From an uncultured Neomegalonema sp. (GTDB lineage: Bacteria > Pseudomonadota > Alphaproteobacteria > Rhodobacterales > Rhodobacteraceae), in contig CALHLW010000017.1 of NCBI GenBank assembly GCA_938034615.1, forward strand, positions 1 through 50,153: a DNA stretch of 50,153 nt, written 5' to 3'. The notes beneath the pieces are model-generated. The model did no database searches, had not been told where the DNA came from, and saw only the letters and a list, made by a program, of their open reading frames with translations. Positions 25,878-33,633 of this stretch are shown here, in pieces. The translations under genes and the position numbers were made by a program. Numbering within the stretch: the first letter of the stretch is position 1; the number at the start of each line of letters is the position of its first letter.

Positions 25878-26883
25878 AATAGCTTCCGAATTGCTCGGTG
25901 CGGTTTCCGACGGTTGTCTTGTTCAGCACCAGGTTGACGTTCTGGTCGGTCCCAAGCAAATCCAGTGCCGAGTCGACGGCGGCGCGCGAAGTTTTTTCCG
26001 CATCGACGACCATGACGACCTGACCGGCGTGCTCCGCAAGCGCAACAGGCTCGGTGCTGGCCAGCAGAGGCGGGCCATCGAAGATGATGATGCGGTCGGC
26101 GTAGCGCTCGGCCATATCCGCCACGAGCGTCTCCATACGTTCGCCCCCGAACAGGTCGGTCGCGGATGCCACCATGGCACCGGCGGCGAGATAGCTGAGC
26201 GACTTGTCCTTCTCGCGAAGCAAGACGTCCGGCAATGATCCATCATCTTCCAATAATAGGTCGGTCAAACCGGGAAGATCATTCCGTAGCCCCAAGATCT
26301 TCGACATCGAAGGCCGCGCCACATCGCCGTCGACGAGCAGGACATTCAGACCTTCATCGAAGATGATCGACAGGGCGAGGTTCATCGCAACGAAGCTCTT
26401 GCCTTCGCTGGGGCGGGCGCTGGTGACGAGGATGACGTGGTTTCGGTCGTCCCGTCCCGCCTGCCCCTTCTTTTTCTTTGCCGACAGGGACATCCGCTGC
26501 ATCAGGCGACGCTTGATGAGGCGGAATTCCTCCGAGATACGTGACCGGCGGACCTTTGGCGTGATGAAGCCAAATTTCTCCAGTCGGGCATAATCGAAGG
26601 AGAATTCGCGGCTGCGTACCTGTGGTGGGGGTGGCGTTGCGGCGGCTCTCTTCGGCTCGGCGGATTCTTTGGTTGTGCGAAAGGCATCACCGAAAGCCTG
26701 GATATCCTCATCCGATACTTTTGGCTCGGTACGGGGTCGTTCGCCTTCGCGCTCCCAGGCGTCGATATCGTCGAGGATCGAGCGATCCTTGCGATTCTTC
26801 GCAGGCACAGGGGCAAGGCGTTTTGGCCCTTTCCCGCTTTGGGCGACGCGCTGTCCTGACGTGGCACGGTCGATAATGCTCAT
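25849..26883 (-). CDS. XrtA-associated tyrosine autokinase
   Basis: A 344-residue cytosolic BY-kinase, the counterpart of the Wzc kinase domain (TIGR03018-like). After a charged, disordered N-terminal 110 residues come ISEEFRLIKRRLM, then Walker A SARPSEGKS (155-163), Walker A' VLLVDGDVARPS (181-192) and Walker B IIIFDGPP (265-272). The C-terminus ends in a short tyrosine cluster (SYYEAYNQAQP), the usual autophosphorylation site. Such kinases cycle phosphorylation with the chain-length protein to control polymer length. The gene follows the chain-length gene by 61 bp. That gap contains two mutually exclusive hairpins, one of which hides the GGGAGG ribosome-binding site. Confidence 0.93.
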   Translation of the reverse strand: MSIIDRATSGQRVAQSGKGPKRLAPVPAKNRKDRSILDDIDAWEREGERPRTEPKVSDEDIQAFGDAFRTTKESAEPKRAAATPPPPQVRSREFSFDYARLEKFGFITPKVRRSRISEEFRLIKRRLMQRMSLSAKKKKGQAGRDDRNHVILVTSARPSEGKSFVAMNLALSIIFDEGLNVLLVDGDVARPSMSKILGLRNDLPGLTDLLLEDDGSLPDVLLREKDKSLSYLAAGAMVASATDLFGGERMETLVADMAERYADRIIIFDGPPLLASTEPVALAEHAGQVVMVVDAEKTSRAAVDSALDLLGTDQNVNLVLNKTTVGNRTEQFGSYYEAYNQAQP

Positions 26884-26890
26884 AGTGTGT

Positions 26891-26929
26891 CCTCCCGCGC
26901 GCGAAGGCGGCGGGAGGATCTCCCGCCGC
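26891..26929 (-). promoter_or_regulatory. Candidate translational switch (anti-Shine-Dalgarno/anti-anti-Shine-Dalgarno) before the autokinase gene
   Basis: Read on the minus strand, a 10-bp perfect stem (26929-26920 with 26916-26907, 3-base loop) is followed by a sequence whose 3' arm can instead pair with the ribosome-binding site: 26917-26910 (CCTCCCGC) with 26898-26891 (GCGGGAGG), 8 bp. The strand 26916-26910 is shared, so both stems cannot form at once. The GGAGG hidden by the second stem lies seven bases before the autokinase ATG. The chain-length stop codon (26947-26945) is close enough that a terminating ribosome would affect which stem forms. Confidence 0.5.
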
Positions 26930-26944
26930 TCGCCCGCAATTTAC

Positions 26945-28720
26945 TTAGATCAGCGCGCCGAATGTCTTGCTCACAGCCTCGATCAGGCCAGCCACATCGG
27001 GCCGCCAGAGCGTGACGTGATAGCGGTACGTCACCCAAGCGAAGAGGGTTATGAGCGCGGCAATGACGGCGAGGTACAAGAGGTTCCCCATCACCGTGCG
27101 CGTCTTTTGTCCCGCTGTCCCGATCATCGAGATGCTGCCAAGAACCGGCAGGTCGAAGGCGTTCTTCATGTGGGTGATGGTCGGCATGTTGTCGGACATC
27201 TGTATCCGCATGAAGGCCGTGCCGACCCCTGCACCCAGCGCCATGAGACCGGCACCGAGGAACAGGACCAGACGGTTCGGTCCGGCAGGGGTGACGGCGA
27301 TTTGCGGCGGCTCGATCACCCGGAAATCGACGAAGTTCTGGCGGTTCGGGTCGCCAATGGCGATCAGCTTTTCAAGGCGTTCGCGATGACGCTCAACCTC
27401 TGCTGTGTATTTGTTCCGCTCGCTTGCCATCTTCTGAGACGCCTGCCTCACTTCAGGCGTGCCCGCGAGCGTGGCCTGAAGCTGGGGAAGTTTTCCGCGC
27501 AGTTGGGATAGCTGACGTTCGGTGACAGTCAGTCGACCCTGCCTCTGATCGATCTGCGAGCGCAGATCAGCGAGAGCCGGGTTCGGGCCGTAGATTTCAC
27601 GCGGCTGGGCCTGCTGGATCGGACGATTGCTTTCGATCTGCCAGTTCCGGTATTCGGCATCGACCTGCGCATTATGGGCAATGGCCTGCTGGATACGCGA
27701 TTGCAGGGCGGCATTCGCCTGTTGTGCGGCGGCCTGAAGCCCGTTGAGCTGGGCCTGCACGTTGGCGGCACGCTGCTGGGCGGCGGCGACGTCGGGATGC
27801 TGCGGCGTCAGGCGTTGCAGAAGCTGCTGCACCTCACCCTGCACGGCGCTGGCCTGAGCTTGAAAGGCCATAAGTTGCTGTTCTTCCGGGGTCGGACCTT
27901 GCGGAATCGGCATCTTCGTCCCGTTGGGCGGCGGAATGTAAGGGCGCTGCTGCTGTTGCGGCTGCACGACCCGTTCGAGGATTTGGGGTGGTGTGCTGGC
28001 GAGGCGCGAGCGAAGACTGGAGAGTTCCTGCTGATAGAGCAGCCGGTCGCTTTCGAGCTGTGCAATCTGTCCTTCGACTCCGCGTTTCTCACTGGCAACC
28101 GCCGGTGCACCGGCGAGGGCGTCGCGATACCGGCGCTCATGGGCTGCGATTCGCCCTTCGACTTCCGCCAGCCGCGTGGAGGCCTCGTTCAACTGCCCCT
28201 CGACATAGCGCCGGACCGATTCCTTGTCTTCGCCATCGGCGACGGTACGAATCAGACCCTCTTCGAGGAAGAGGTCGAGCAGCGCCTGCACAACGTCCCG
28301 CGCCTGGCGTGGATCGCCGCTGGAAAATTCGATATTGTAGAAATCCTGCCCCTGACGCTTGAGGCTCATTTCCTCGCTCAGCGTGCTGACGAGGGACTCC
28401 CAGTCCCGCTTGTCGTTCAGGGTAAGGTCGAGGTCGGTGCGACGGATCACCTCTTCGATATTCGGACGGGCGTACATGGATTTGCGTACGTTCTCGATCA
28501 CGATGCCGGGATCGGTCAGGGCAAAATCACGCCCCACGATCTTCTGCATCAACGATGTCGTATCGACGAAGACCGTGGCCTTCGAGGTATAGACGTCCCG
28601 TGCAGAGGCGGCGAAGAACGACCCTATCGCCCCCACGAGACAGGAGACGAGCAAGATACTCCACCGCCGCTTCCACAGCTCGGCGAGATAGTGTTGAAGC
28701 TGAAATTTCAGTTCGCCCAT
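26945..28720 (-). CDS. XrtA system polysaccharide chain-length determinant (Wzz-like)
   Basis: A 591-residue polysaccharide co-polymerase of the Wzz/GumC type (TIGR03007-like). One membrane helix lies at about 20-37 (WSILLVSCLVGAIGSFFA). A Wzz domain with KATVFVDTTSLMQ follows, then a long periplasmic coiled coil rich in Gln and Ala (about 170-440). A second helix is at about 480-500 (LVLFLGAGLMALGAGVGTAF) and a further one at about 543-562. The cytosolic kinase is a separate gene immediately downstream, so this is the split Wzc arrangement usual in XrtA loci. It is the first gene of the ten-gene minus-strand block and faces mfd across a 180-bp divergent region that must hold its promoter; no convincing -35/-10 pair stood out. 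Confidence 0.93.
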   Translation of the reverse strand: MGELKFQLQHYLAELWKRRWSILLVSCLVGAIGSFFAASARDVYTSKATVFVDTTSLMQKIVGRDFALTDPGIVIENVRKSMYARPNIEEVIRRTDLDLTLNDKRDWESLVSTLSEEMSLKRQGQDFYNIEFSSGDPRQARDVVQALLDLFLEEGLIRTVADGEDKESVRRYVEGQLNEASTRLAEVEGRIAAHERRYRDALAGAPAVASEKRGVEGQIAQLESDRLLYQQELSSLRSRLASTPPQILERVVQPQQQQRPYIPPPNGTKMPIPQGPTPEEQQLMAFQAQASAVQGEVQQLLQRLTPQHPDVAAAQQRAANVQAQLNGLQAAAQQANAALQSRIQQAIAHNAQVDAEYRNWQIESNRPIQQAQPREIYGPNPALADLRSQIDQRQGRLTVTERQLSQLRGKLPQLQATLAGTPEVRQASQKMASERNKYTAEVERHRERLEKLIAIGDPNRQNFVDFRVIEPPQIAVTPAGPNRLVLFLGAGLMALGAGVGTAFMRIQMSDNMPTITHMKNAFDLPVLGSISMIGTAGQKTRTVMGNLLYLAVIAALITLFAWVTYRYHVTLWRPDVAGLIEAVSKTFGALI

Positions 28721-28900
28721 TGCGCATCCCTTCGAGGCCGTACTGGCCGCAGCCCCCAGTTTGGTGTTGCGATACAGTACGGACCACTGGTCATGATCCG
28801 GTTAATCCATATCGCGCCAATGCAGATTGCTTGCCAGTACGATGGGCAGGGCCGAACACCGCCCTTGAAACCGTTGGTCGCGCGGGATACCTCGCGAGCC

Positions 28901-31900
28901 ATGAGCCAGCCGCAACCTGCCCAGACTTCCCCGCTCGAACCCCGACTCGTGCGCGTTGGTGGCGCGCCTGAAGGGTTCGACGCTTCTCTGCTTGCCGATC
29001 TGGTGCGCCGCACCGATGGTCCGGTCATCCATATCGCCAATGACGACACGCGCATGGCCTCGATGGTCGATGGGCTGCGCGTCTTCGGGCCGGATATCCC
29101 GATTCTGCGGTTCCCGGCATGGGACTGCCTGCCCTATGACCGGGTGTCGCCCAATACCGAGATCTTGGCCCAGCGCCTCGCGACCCTTGCGGCCCTCTCG
29201 CGCAACTGGGTGCGCCCCTCCGTCATCCTGACCAGCATGAATGCGGCCATGCAGCGCATTCCCGCACGCGAGGTCATCAAGGAGGCCAGCTTCACCGCCA
29301 AGGCGGGCAGTCGTATCGATCCCGACGCCCTGATGCGCTACCTCGGGCGCAACGGTTACACCCGGTCCTCCACCGTGGTTGAGCCTGGGGATTTCGCGGT
29401 GCGTGGCGGGATCATCGATATTTTCCCTCCTGGTAGGGCCAAGCCGCTACGCCTCGATTTCTTCGGTGATGTGCTGGAGACGATCAAACGGTTCGATCCG
29501 GCCACCCAACTCTCCGCCGACCGGGTAGATCGGCTCGCGCTGGCCCCTGTCTCGGAAACCCCTCTGACCGACGAAATCATCGAACGCTTCCGACGCGGCT
29601 ATCGCGAGATGTTCGGGGCGGCGGGCAGCGAGGATGCGCTCTACGAGGCGGTTTCGCGCGGGGGGCGTCATCAGGGGATGGAGCATTGGCTGCCGCTATT
29701 CCATGAGCGACTCGACACCCTGTTCGATTATCTGCCAGAGGCTCCCGTCAGTTTCGACGCGCAGGTCGAGGATATCCGGGCGGGGCGGTGGGACACTGTG
29801 CTGGACCATTACGAGACTCGCAAGGCCGCACAGGACGAGCGCACTATGGGCGCGCCGGTCTACAAGCCGATCCCGCCCGCCAAGCTCTATCTCGACGAGC
29901 AAGCATGGGCCGAGGCGCTGACCGCCCGCCCCCTGCGCGCCTTCTCGCCGCTTCCTACCGGCAGTGGCCCGAACACCATCGATGCGGGCGGTAAACTGGG
30001 TCGCAGCTTCGCCGCCGAACGGCACAGCGAGGGGAAATCCGAAAGCACGAACCTGTTCGATGCCGTCGTCGGCCATATCGAGGGGCGCATTGCCGATAAG
30101 AAGCGCGTCGTCATCGCCTCGTATTCGGACGGCTCCCGCGACCGGATGGCGACGCTGCTGAAGGATCACGGCCTTGGCGCGACGGCCACCGTTGCGCGCT
30201 GGTCCGAGATCACGGCGCTTCCCAAGGGCACCGTCGCGCTGATCGTTTGGCGGCTGGAGAGCGGGTTTGAGACGCCGACGCTCGCGGTCGTCGCAGAACA
30301 GGACATTCTCGGCGACCGCCTCGTGCGCCAGACCCGCAAACGCCGCACGGCGGAGAACTTTCTCACCGAAGCCTCCAGCCTTTCCACCGGCGATCTCGTC
30401 ATCCATGTCGAACACGGTTTGGGGCGGTACACGGGCCTGCAAACCGTGGAAGCGCTGGGCGCGCCGCATGATTGCCTCGCCCTCGAATACGCGAATGGCG
30501 ACAAACTATATCTGCCCGTAGAGAACATCGAATTGCTGTCGCGCTATGGCGATAACGAGAATGCGCAACTGGACCGCCTTGGGGGCGGTGGATGGCAGGC
30601 GCGCAAGGCGAAGATGAAGAAACGGATCAAGGATATGGCCGAGCGCCTGATCCGGATCGCTGCCGAACGTCAGCTTCGCAAATCTCCCGTTATCACGCCG
30701 CCCGATGGCGTGTGGGAAGAATTCTGTGCGCGGTTTCCGTATACCGAAACGGATGACCAGATGGCGGCCATTGAAGATGTGATCGAGGATATCGGCTCGG
30801 GCCGCCCCATGGATCGCCTCGTCGTCGGCGATGTGGGTTTCGGGAAGACGGAGGTGGCGATCCGTGCCGCCTTCGCCTCCGCCATGGAGGGCTTTCAGGT
30901 TGCGGTCATTGCGCCGACCACTCTGCTGGCCCGCCAGCACGCGAAGAATTTTGCCGAGCGCTTCCGGGGGTTGCCGCTGAAGGTGCGCCAACTCTCGCGC
31001 TTCGTTCCGGCCAAGGAGGCGACCGCGACCAAGGAGGGGCTGACCGATGGCACGGTCGATATCGTCATCGGCACCCATGCCCTGCTGGCGAAGGGCATCA
31101 AGTTCGCCAATCTCGGCCTGCTGGTGGTGGATGAGGAACAGCATTTCGGGGTCCGCCACAAGGAACGGCTGAAGGCCCTGAAATCCGACGTTCACGTCTT
31201 GACCATGACCGCGACGCCGATCCCTCGCACGCTACAACTCGCTATGACCGGCGTGCGGGAGATGAGCCTGATCGCGACGCCGCCCGTGGATCGCCTGTCG
31301 ATCCGCACCTACGTCGCGCCTTTCGATCCGGTTACGATCCGTGAAGCCCTGCTGCGGGAGCATTATCGGGGGGGGCAGAGTTTTTACGTCGTGCCACGAA
31401 TCTCCGATCTGCCGGATATCGAGGAATTTCTGCGGGAGCAGTTGCCGGAAGTGAAATTTGCCACGGCCCATGGACAAATGGCACCGGGCGCGCTCGATGA
31501 TGTGATGAACGCTTTCTATGACGGTCAGTTCGATGTGTTGTTGGCGACGACTATCGTGGAATCGGGGCTGGATATTCCGACCGCGAATACGCTGATCGTG
31601 CATCGCGCGGATATGTTCGGCCTCGCGCAGCTTTACCAGATACGGGGCCGTGTCGGACGCTCGAAGACGCGCGCCTACGCCTATTTCACGACGAAACCGC
31701 GCAAGCCGCTGACACCACAGGCCGAAAAGCGCCTCAAGGTGCTGGCTTCTCTAGATACGCTCGGGGCAGGCTTCAACCTTGCCAGCCACGACCTTGACCT
31801 GCGCGGGGCCGGGAACCTGCTTGGCGAGGAGCAATCGGGGCAGATCAAGGAAGTCGGGTACGAACTCTATCAGGACATGCTGGAGGAGGCGCTGGCCAAG

Positions 31901-32404
31901 ATGCGCTCCGGGGAGATCGATGCGCCAGATGATGGCGGCACCTGGTCGCCGCAGATCAATCTTGGCGTTCCCGTGTTGTTGCCGGAGGTCTATATCGCCG
32001 ATCTTGATGTGCGCCTCGGCCTCTATCGCCGCTTGTCATCGCTCGCGACGCGGGAGGAGTTGGAAGGCTTCGCCGCCGAACTTCACGACCGCTTCGGCAA
32101 GCCCCCCTCCGAAGTCGAAAGCCTGCTCGCGATCATGCGGATCAAGGCCATGTGCCGCCGCGCAGGTATCGCCAAGCTGGACGGCGGCCCCAAAGGCGCA
32201 ACCGTCCAATTCCGCAACGACAAGTTCGCCAACCCGGCAGGCCTCGCGCAATGGATGGCGGGGCAGAACAATCTCGCCAAGGTCAAAGGGACCAAACTCG
32301 TCATCCGCCGCGATTGGGATGATGACGCGACCAAGGTGAAGGGTGCGTTTGCGATTTGTCGGGATCTCGCGAAGGTGGCGGAGGCGGAGAAATCGACAGC
32401 TTGA
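28901..32404 (+). CDS. mfd: Transcription-repair coupling factor
   Basis: Mfd, 1167 residues, normal length. It removes RNA polymerase stalled at DNA lesions and recruits UvrA. The N-terminal UvrB-like region contains FPAWDCLPYDRVSPN and RGGIIDIFPPG. The RNA polymerase-interacting domain begins near VIHVEHGLGRYTGL. The SF2 translocase has Walker A GDVGFGKTEVA (about 643-653), the DEEQ box VVDEEQHFGV (about 742), TMTATPIPRTLQLAM, and the C-terminal helicase motifs TTIVESGLDIP and QIRGRVGRSKTRAYAY. The TRCF domain follows with LGVPVLLPEVYI. I use ATG 28901 (MSQPQPA); the frame stays open far upstream, antisense to the chain-length gene, but without homology. The ribosome-binding site is poor. 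The stop overlaps the next start. Confidence 0.96.
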   Translation: MSQPQPAQTSPLEPRLVRVGGAPEGFDASLLADLVRRTDGPVIHIANDDTRMASMVDGLRVFGPDIPILRFPAWDCLPYDRVSPNTEILAQRLATLAALSRNWVRPSVILTSMNAAMQRIPAREVIKEASFTAKAGSRIDPDALMRYLGRNGYTRSSTVVEPGDFAVRGGIIDIFPPGRAKPLRLDFFGDVLETIKRFDPATQLSADRVDRLALAPVSETPLTDEIIERFRRGYREMFGAAGSEDALYEAVSRGGRHQGMEHWLPLFHERLDTLFDYLPEAPVSFDAQVEDIRAGRWDTVLDHYETRKAAQDERTMGAPVYKPIPPAKLYLDEQAWAEALTARPLRAFSPLPTGSGPNTIDAGGKLGRSFAAERHSEGKSESTNLFDAVVGHIEGRIADKKRVVIASYSDGSRDRMATLLKDHGLGATATVARWSEITALPKGTVALIVWRLESGFETPTLAVVAEQDILGDRLVRQTRKRRTAENFLTEASSLSTGDLVIHVEHGLGRYTGLQTVEALGAPHDCLALEYANGDKLYLPVENIELLSRYGDNENAQLDRLGGGGWQARKAKMKKRIKDMAERLIRIAAERQLRKSPVITPPDGVWEEFCARFPYTETDDQMAAIEDVIEDIGSGRPMDRLVVGDVGFGKTEVAIRAAFASAMEGFQVAVIAPTTLLARQHAKNFAERFRGLPLKVRQLSRFVPAKEATATKEGLTDGTVDIVIGTHALLAKGIKFANLGLLVVDEEQHFGVRHKERLKALKSDVHVLTMTATPIPRTLQLAMTGVREMSLIATPPVDRLSIRTYVAPFDPVTIREALLREHYRGGQSFYVVPRISDLPDIEEFLREQLPEVKFATAHGQMAPGALDDVMNAFYDGQFDVLLATTIVESGLDIPTANTLIVHRADMFGLAQLYQIRGRVGRSKTRAYAYFTTKPRKPLTPQAEKRLKVLASLDTLGAGFNLASHDLDLRGAGNLLGEEQSGQIKEVGYELYQDMLEEALAKMRSGEIDAPDDGGTWSPQINLGVPVLLPEVYIADLDVRLGLYRRLSSLATREELEGFAAELHDRFGKPPSEVESLLAIMRIKAMCRRAGIAKLDGGPKGATVQFRNDKFANPAGLAQWMAGQNNLAKVKGTKLVIRRDWDDDATKVKGAFAICRDLAKVAEAEKSTA

Positions 32405-33633
32405 CCATCGCCATTATCGGGGCCGGTCCTGCCGGTCTTATGGCCGCTGAAACCCTGTCAGCGGCGGGGCATGGCGTCACTGTCTATGAGCGGATGCCGA
32501 CGCCGGGGCGGCGGTTTTTGATGGCCGGGGTCGGGGGGTTGAACCTGACCCATAGCGAGGAGTTCGAGCGGTTCATCGGGCGCTATCGGGACGGGCTGGC
32601 CCTGCTGCGCCCCGCGCTCGATGCCTTGCCGCCCGAGGCGCTGCGGGGCTGGGCGGATGGCTTGGGGGGCGACACCTTCATCGGCAGTTCGGGGCGTGTC
32701 TTTCCGAAGGCGATGAAGGCATCGCCGCTGTTGCGCGCATGGCTCGGGCGGCTGGAAGGGCAGGGCGTGCGCTTCGCCCTGCGCCATGACTGGACCGGAT
32801 GGCAGGGCGATGCGCTGGCTTTCGACACGCCCGATGGCCCGCTGACCGTGACGCCTGATGCGACGGTCTTCGCGCTGGGCGGGGCCAGCTGGCCCAAGCT
32901 CGGCGCGGATGGTTCATGGGTCGCCCCGTTCGAGGTGCAATCGGTGTCGGTCGCGCCGCTGCGTCCCTCCAATGCGGGACTTCTGATCGATTGGAGCGAC
33001 CACATGATCGAGCGCCATGCCGGAGCGCCGCTCAAACCCATCACGCTCGATTTCGCAGGCGAAGCCATTCAGGGAGAGTTGGTTCTGACGCGCACTGGTC
33101 TGGAGGGGGGCGCGGCCTATGCTGTCAGCAGCCTGATCCGCGAGCGAATGCTCACCGTTGGCAAGGTGATCGTCCCGTTGGACCTGAAGCCGGGGCTGAC
33201 CCGCGATGCGCTGGCGGCGCGATTGGCAACGGCGCGCAAGGGCGACTCCCTGTCGAACATCCTTCGCAAGCAGGTCCGGCTTTCACCTGCCGCGATAGCC
33301 CTACTGAACGAAGACCGGCAACTGCCCCGTGAACCGGATGCCCTCGCCAAACGGATCAAATGCAGGCCGCTCATCATCCACGGTCTCTCGGGCTTGGATC
33401 GCGCGATTTCGACGGCGGGTGGTGTTGCGGCAGAGGCGCTCGACCGCGCGTTCATGCTGCGCGCCCGCCCCGGCAGTTTCGTTGCCGGAGAGATGCTGGA
33501 CTGGGAAGCGCCCACAGGCGGCTATCTGTTGCAGGCCTCTTTCGCGACCGGTGCATGGGCAGCGCGGGGGGTGATGGACTGGCTTGCCGCAGGCAACGTC
33601 ACCACTCGATCTGCCAGCCCACCGAACCTTTAG
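32401..33633 (+). CDS. HI0933/TIGR03862-family flavoprotein
   Basis: A 410-residue FAD-dependent protein of the HI0933/YhiN-like family, TIGR03862 branch. The dinucleotide motif is IAIIGAGPAGLMAAETLS. The family stretch RRFLMAGVGGLNLTHSEEF follows, and the FAD-binding C-terminal part has SGLDRAISTAGGVAAEALD and PGSFVAGEMLDWEAPTGGYLLQASFATGAWAA (two segments). The reaction is unknown. The best start is TTG 32401, sharing four bases with the mfd stop (TTGA) and placing the first strand at residue 2. A TTG at 32356 is an alternative that would overlap mfd by 49 bp. The 3' end overlaps tamB on the other strand by 35 bp. Confidence 0.85.
   Translation: MTIAIIGAGPAGLMAAETLSAAGHGVTVYERMPTPGRRFLMAGVGGLNLTHSEEFERFIGRYRDGLALLRPALDALPPEALRGWADGLGGDTFIGSSGRVFPKAMKASPLLRAWLGRLEGQGVRFALRHDWTGWQGDALAFDTPDGPLTVTPDATVFALGGASWPKLGADGSWVAPFEVQSVSVAPLRPSNAGLLIDWSDHMIERHAGAPLKPITLDFAGEAIQGELVLTRTGLEGGAAYAVSSLIRERMLTVGKVIVPLDLKPGLTRDALAARLATARKGDSLSNILRKQVRLSPAAIALLNEDRQLPREPDALAKRIKCRPLIIHGLSGLDRAISTAGGVAAEALDRAFMLRARPGSFVAGEMLDWEAPTGGYLLQASFATGAWAARGVMDWLAAGNVTTRSASPPNL

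Noticed and set aside
27674-28900. Possible 409-residue N-terminal extension of Mfd
   Set aside because: Antisense to the chain-length gene. Mfd homology begins right after ATG 28901.
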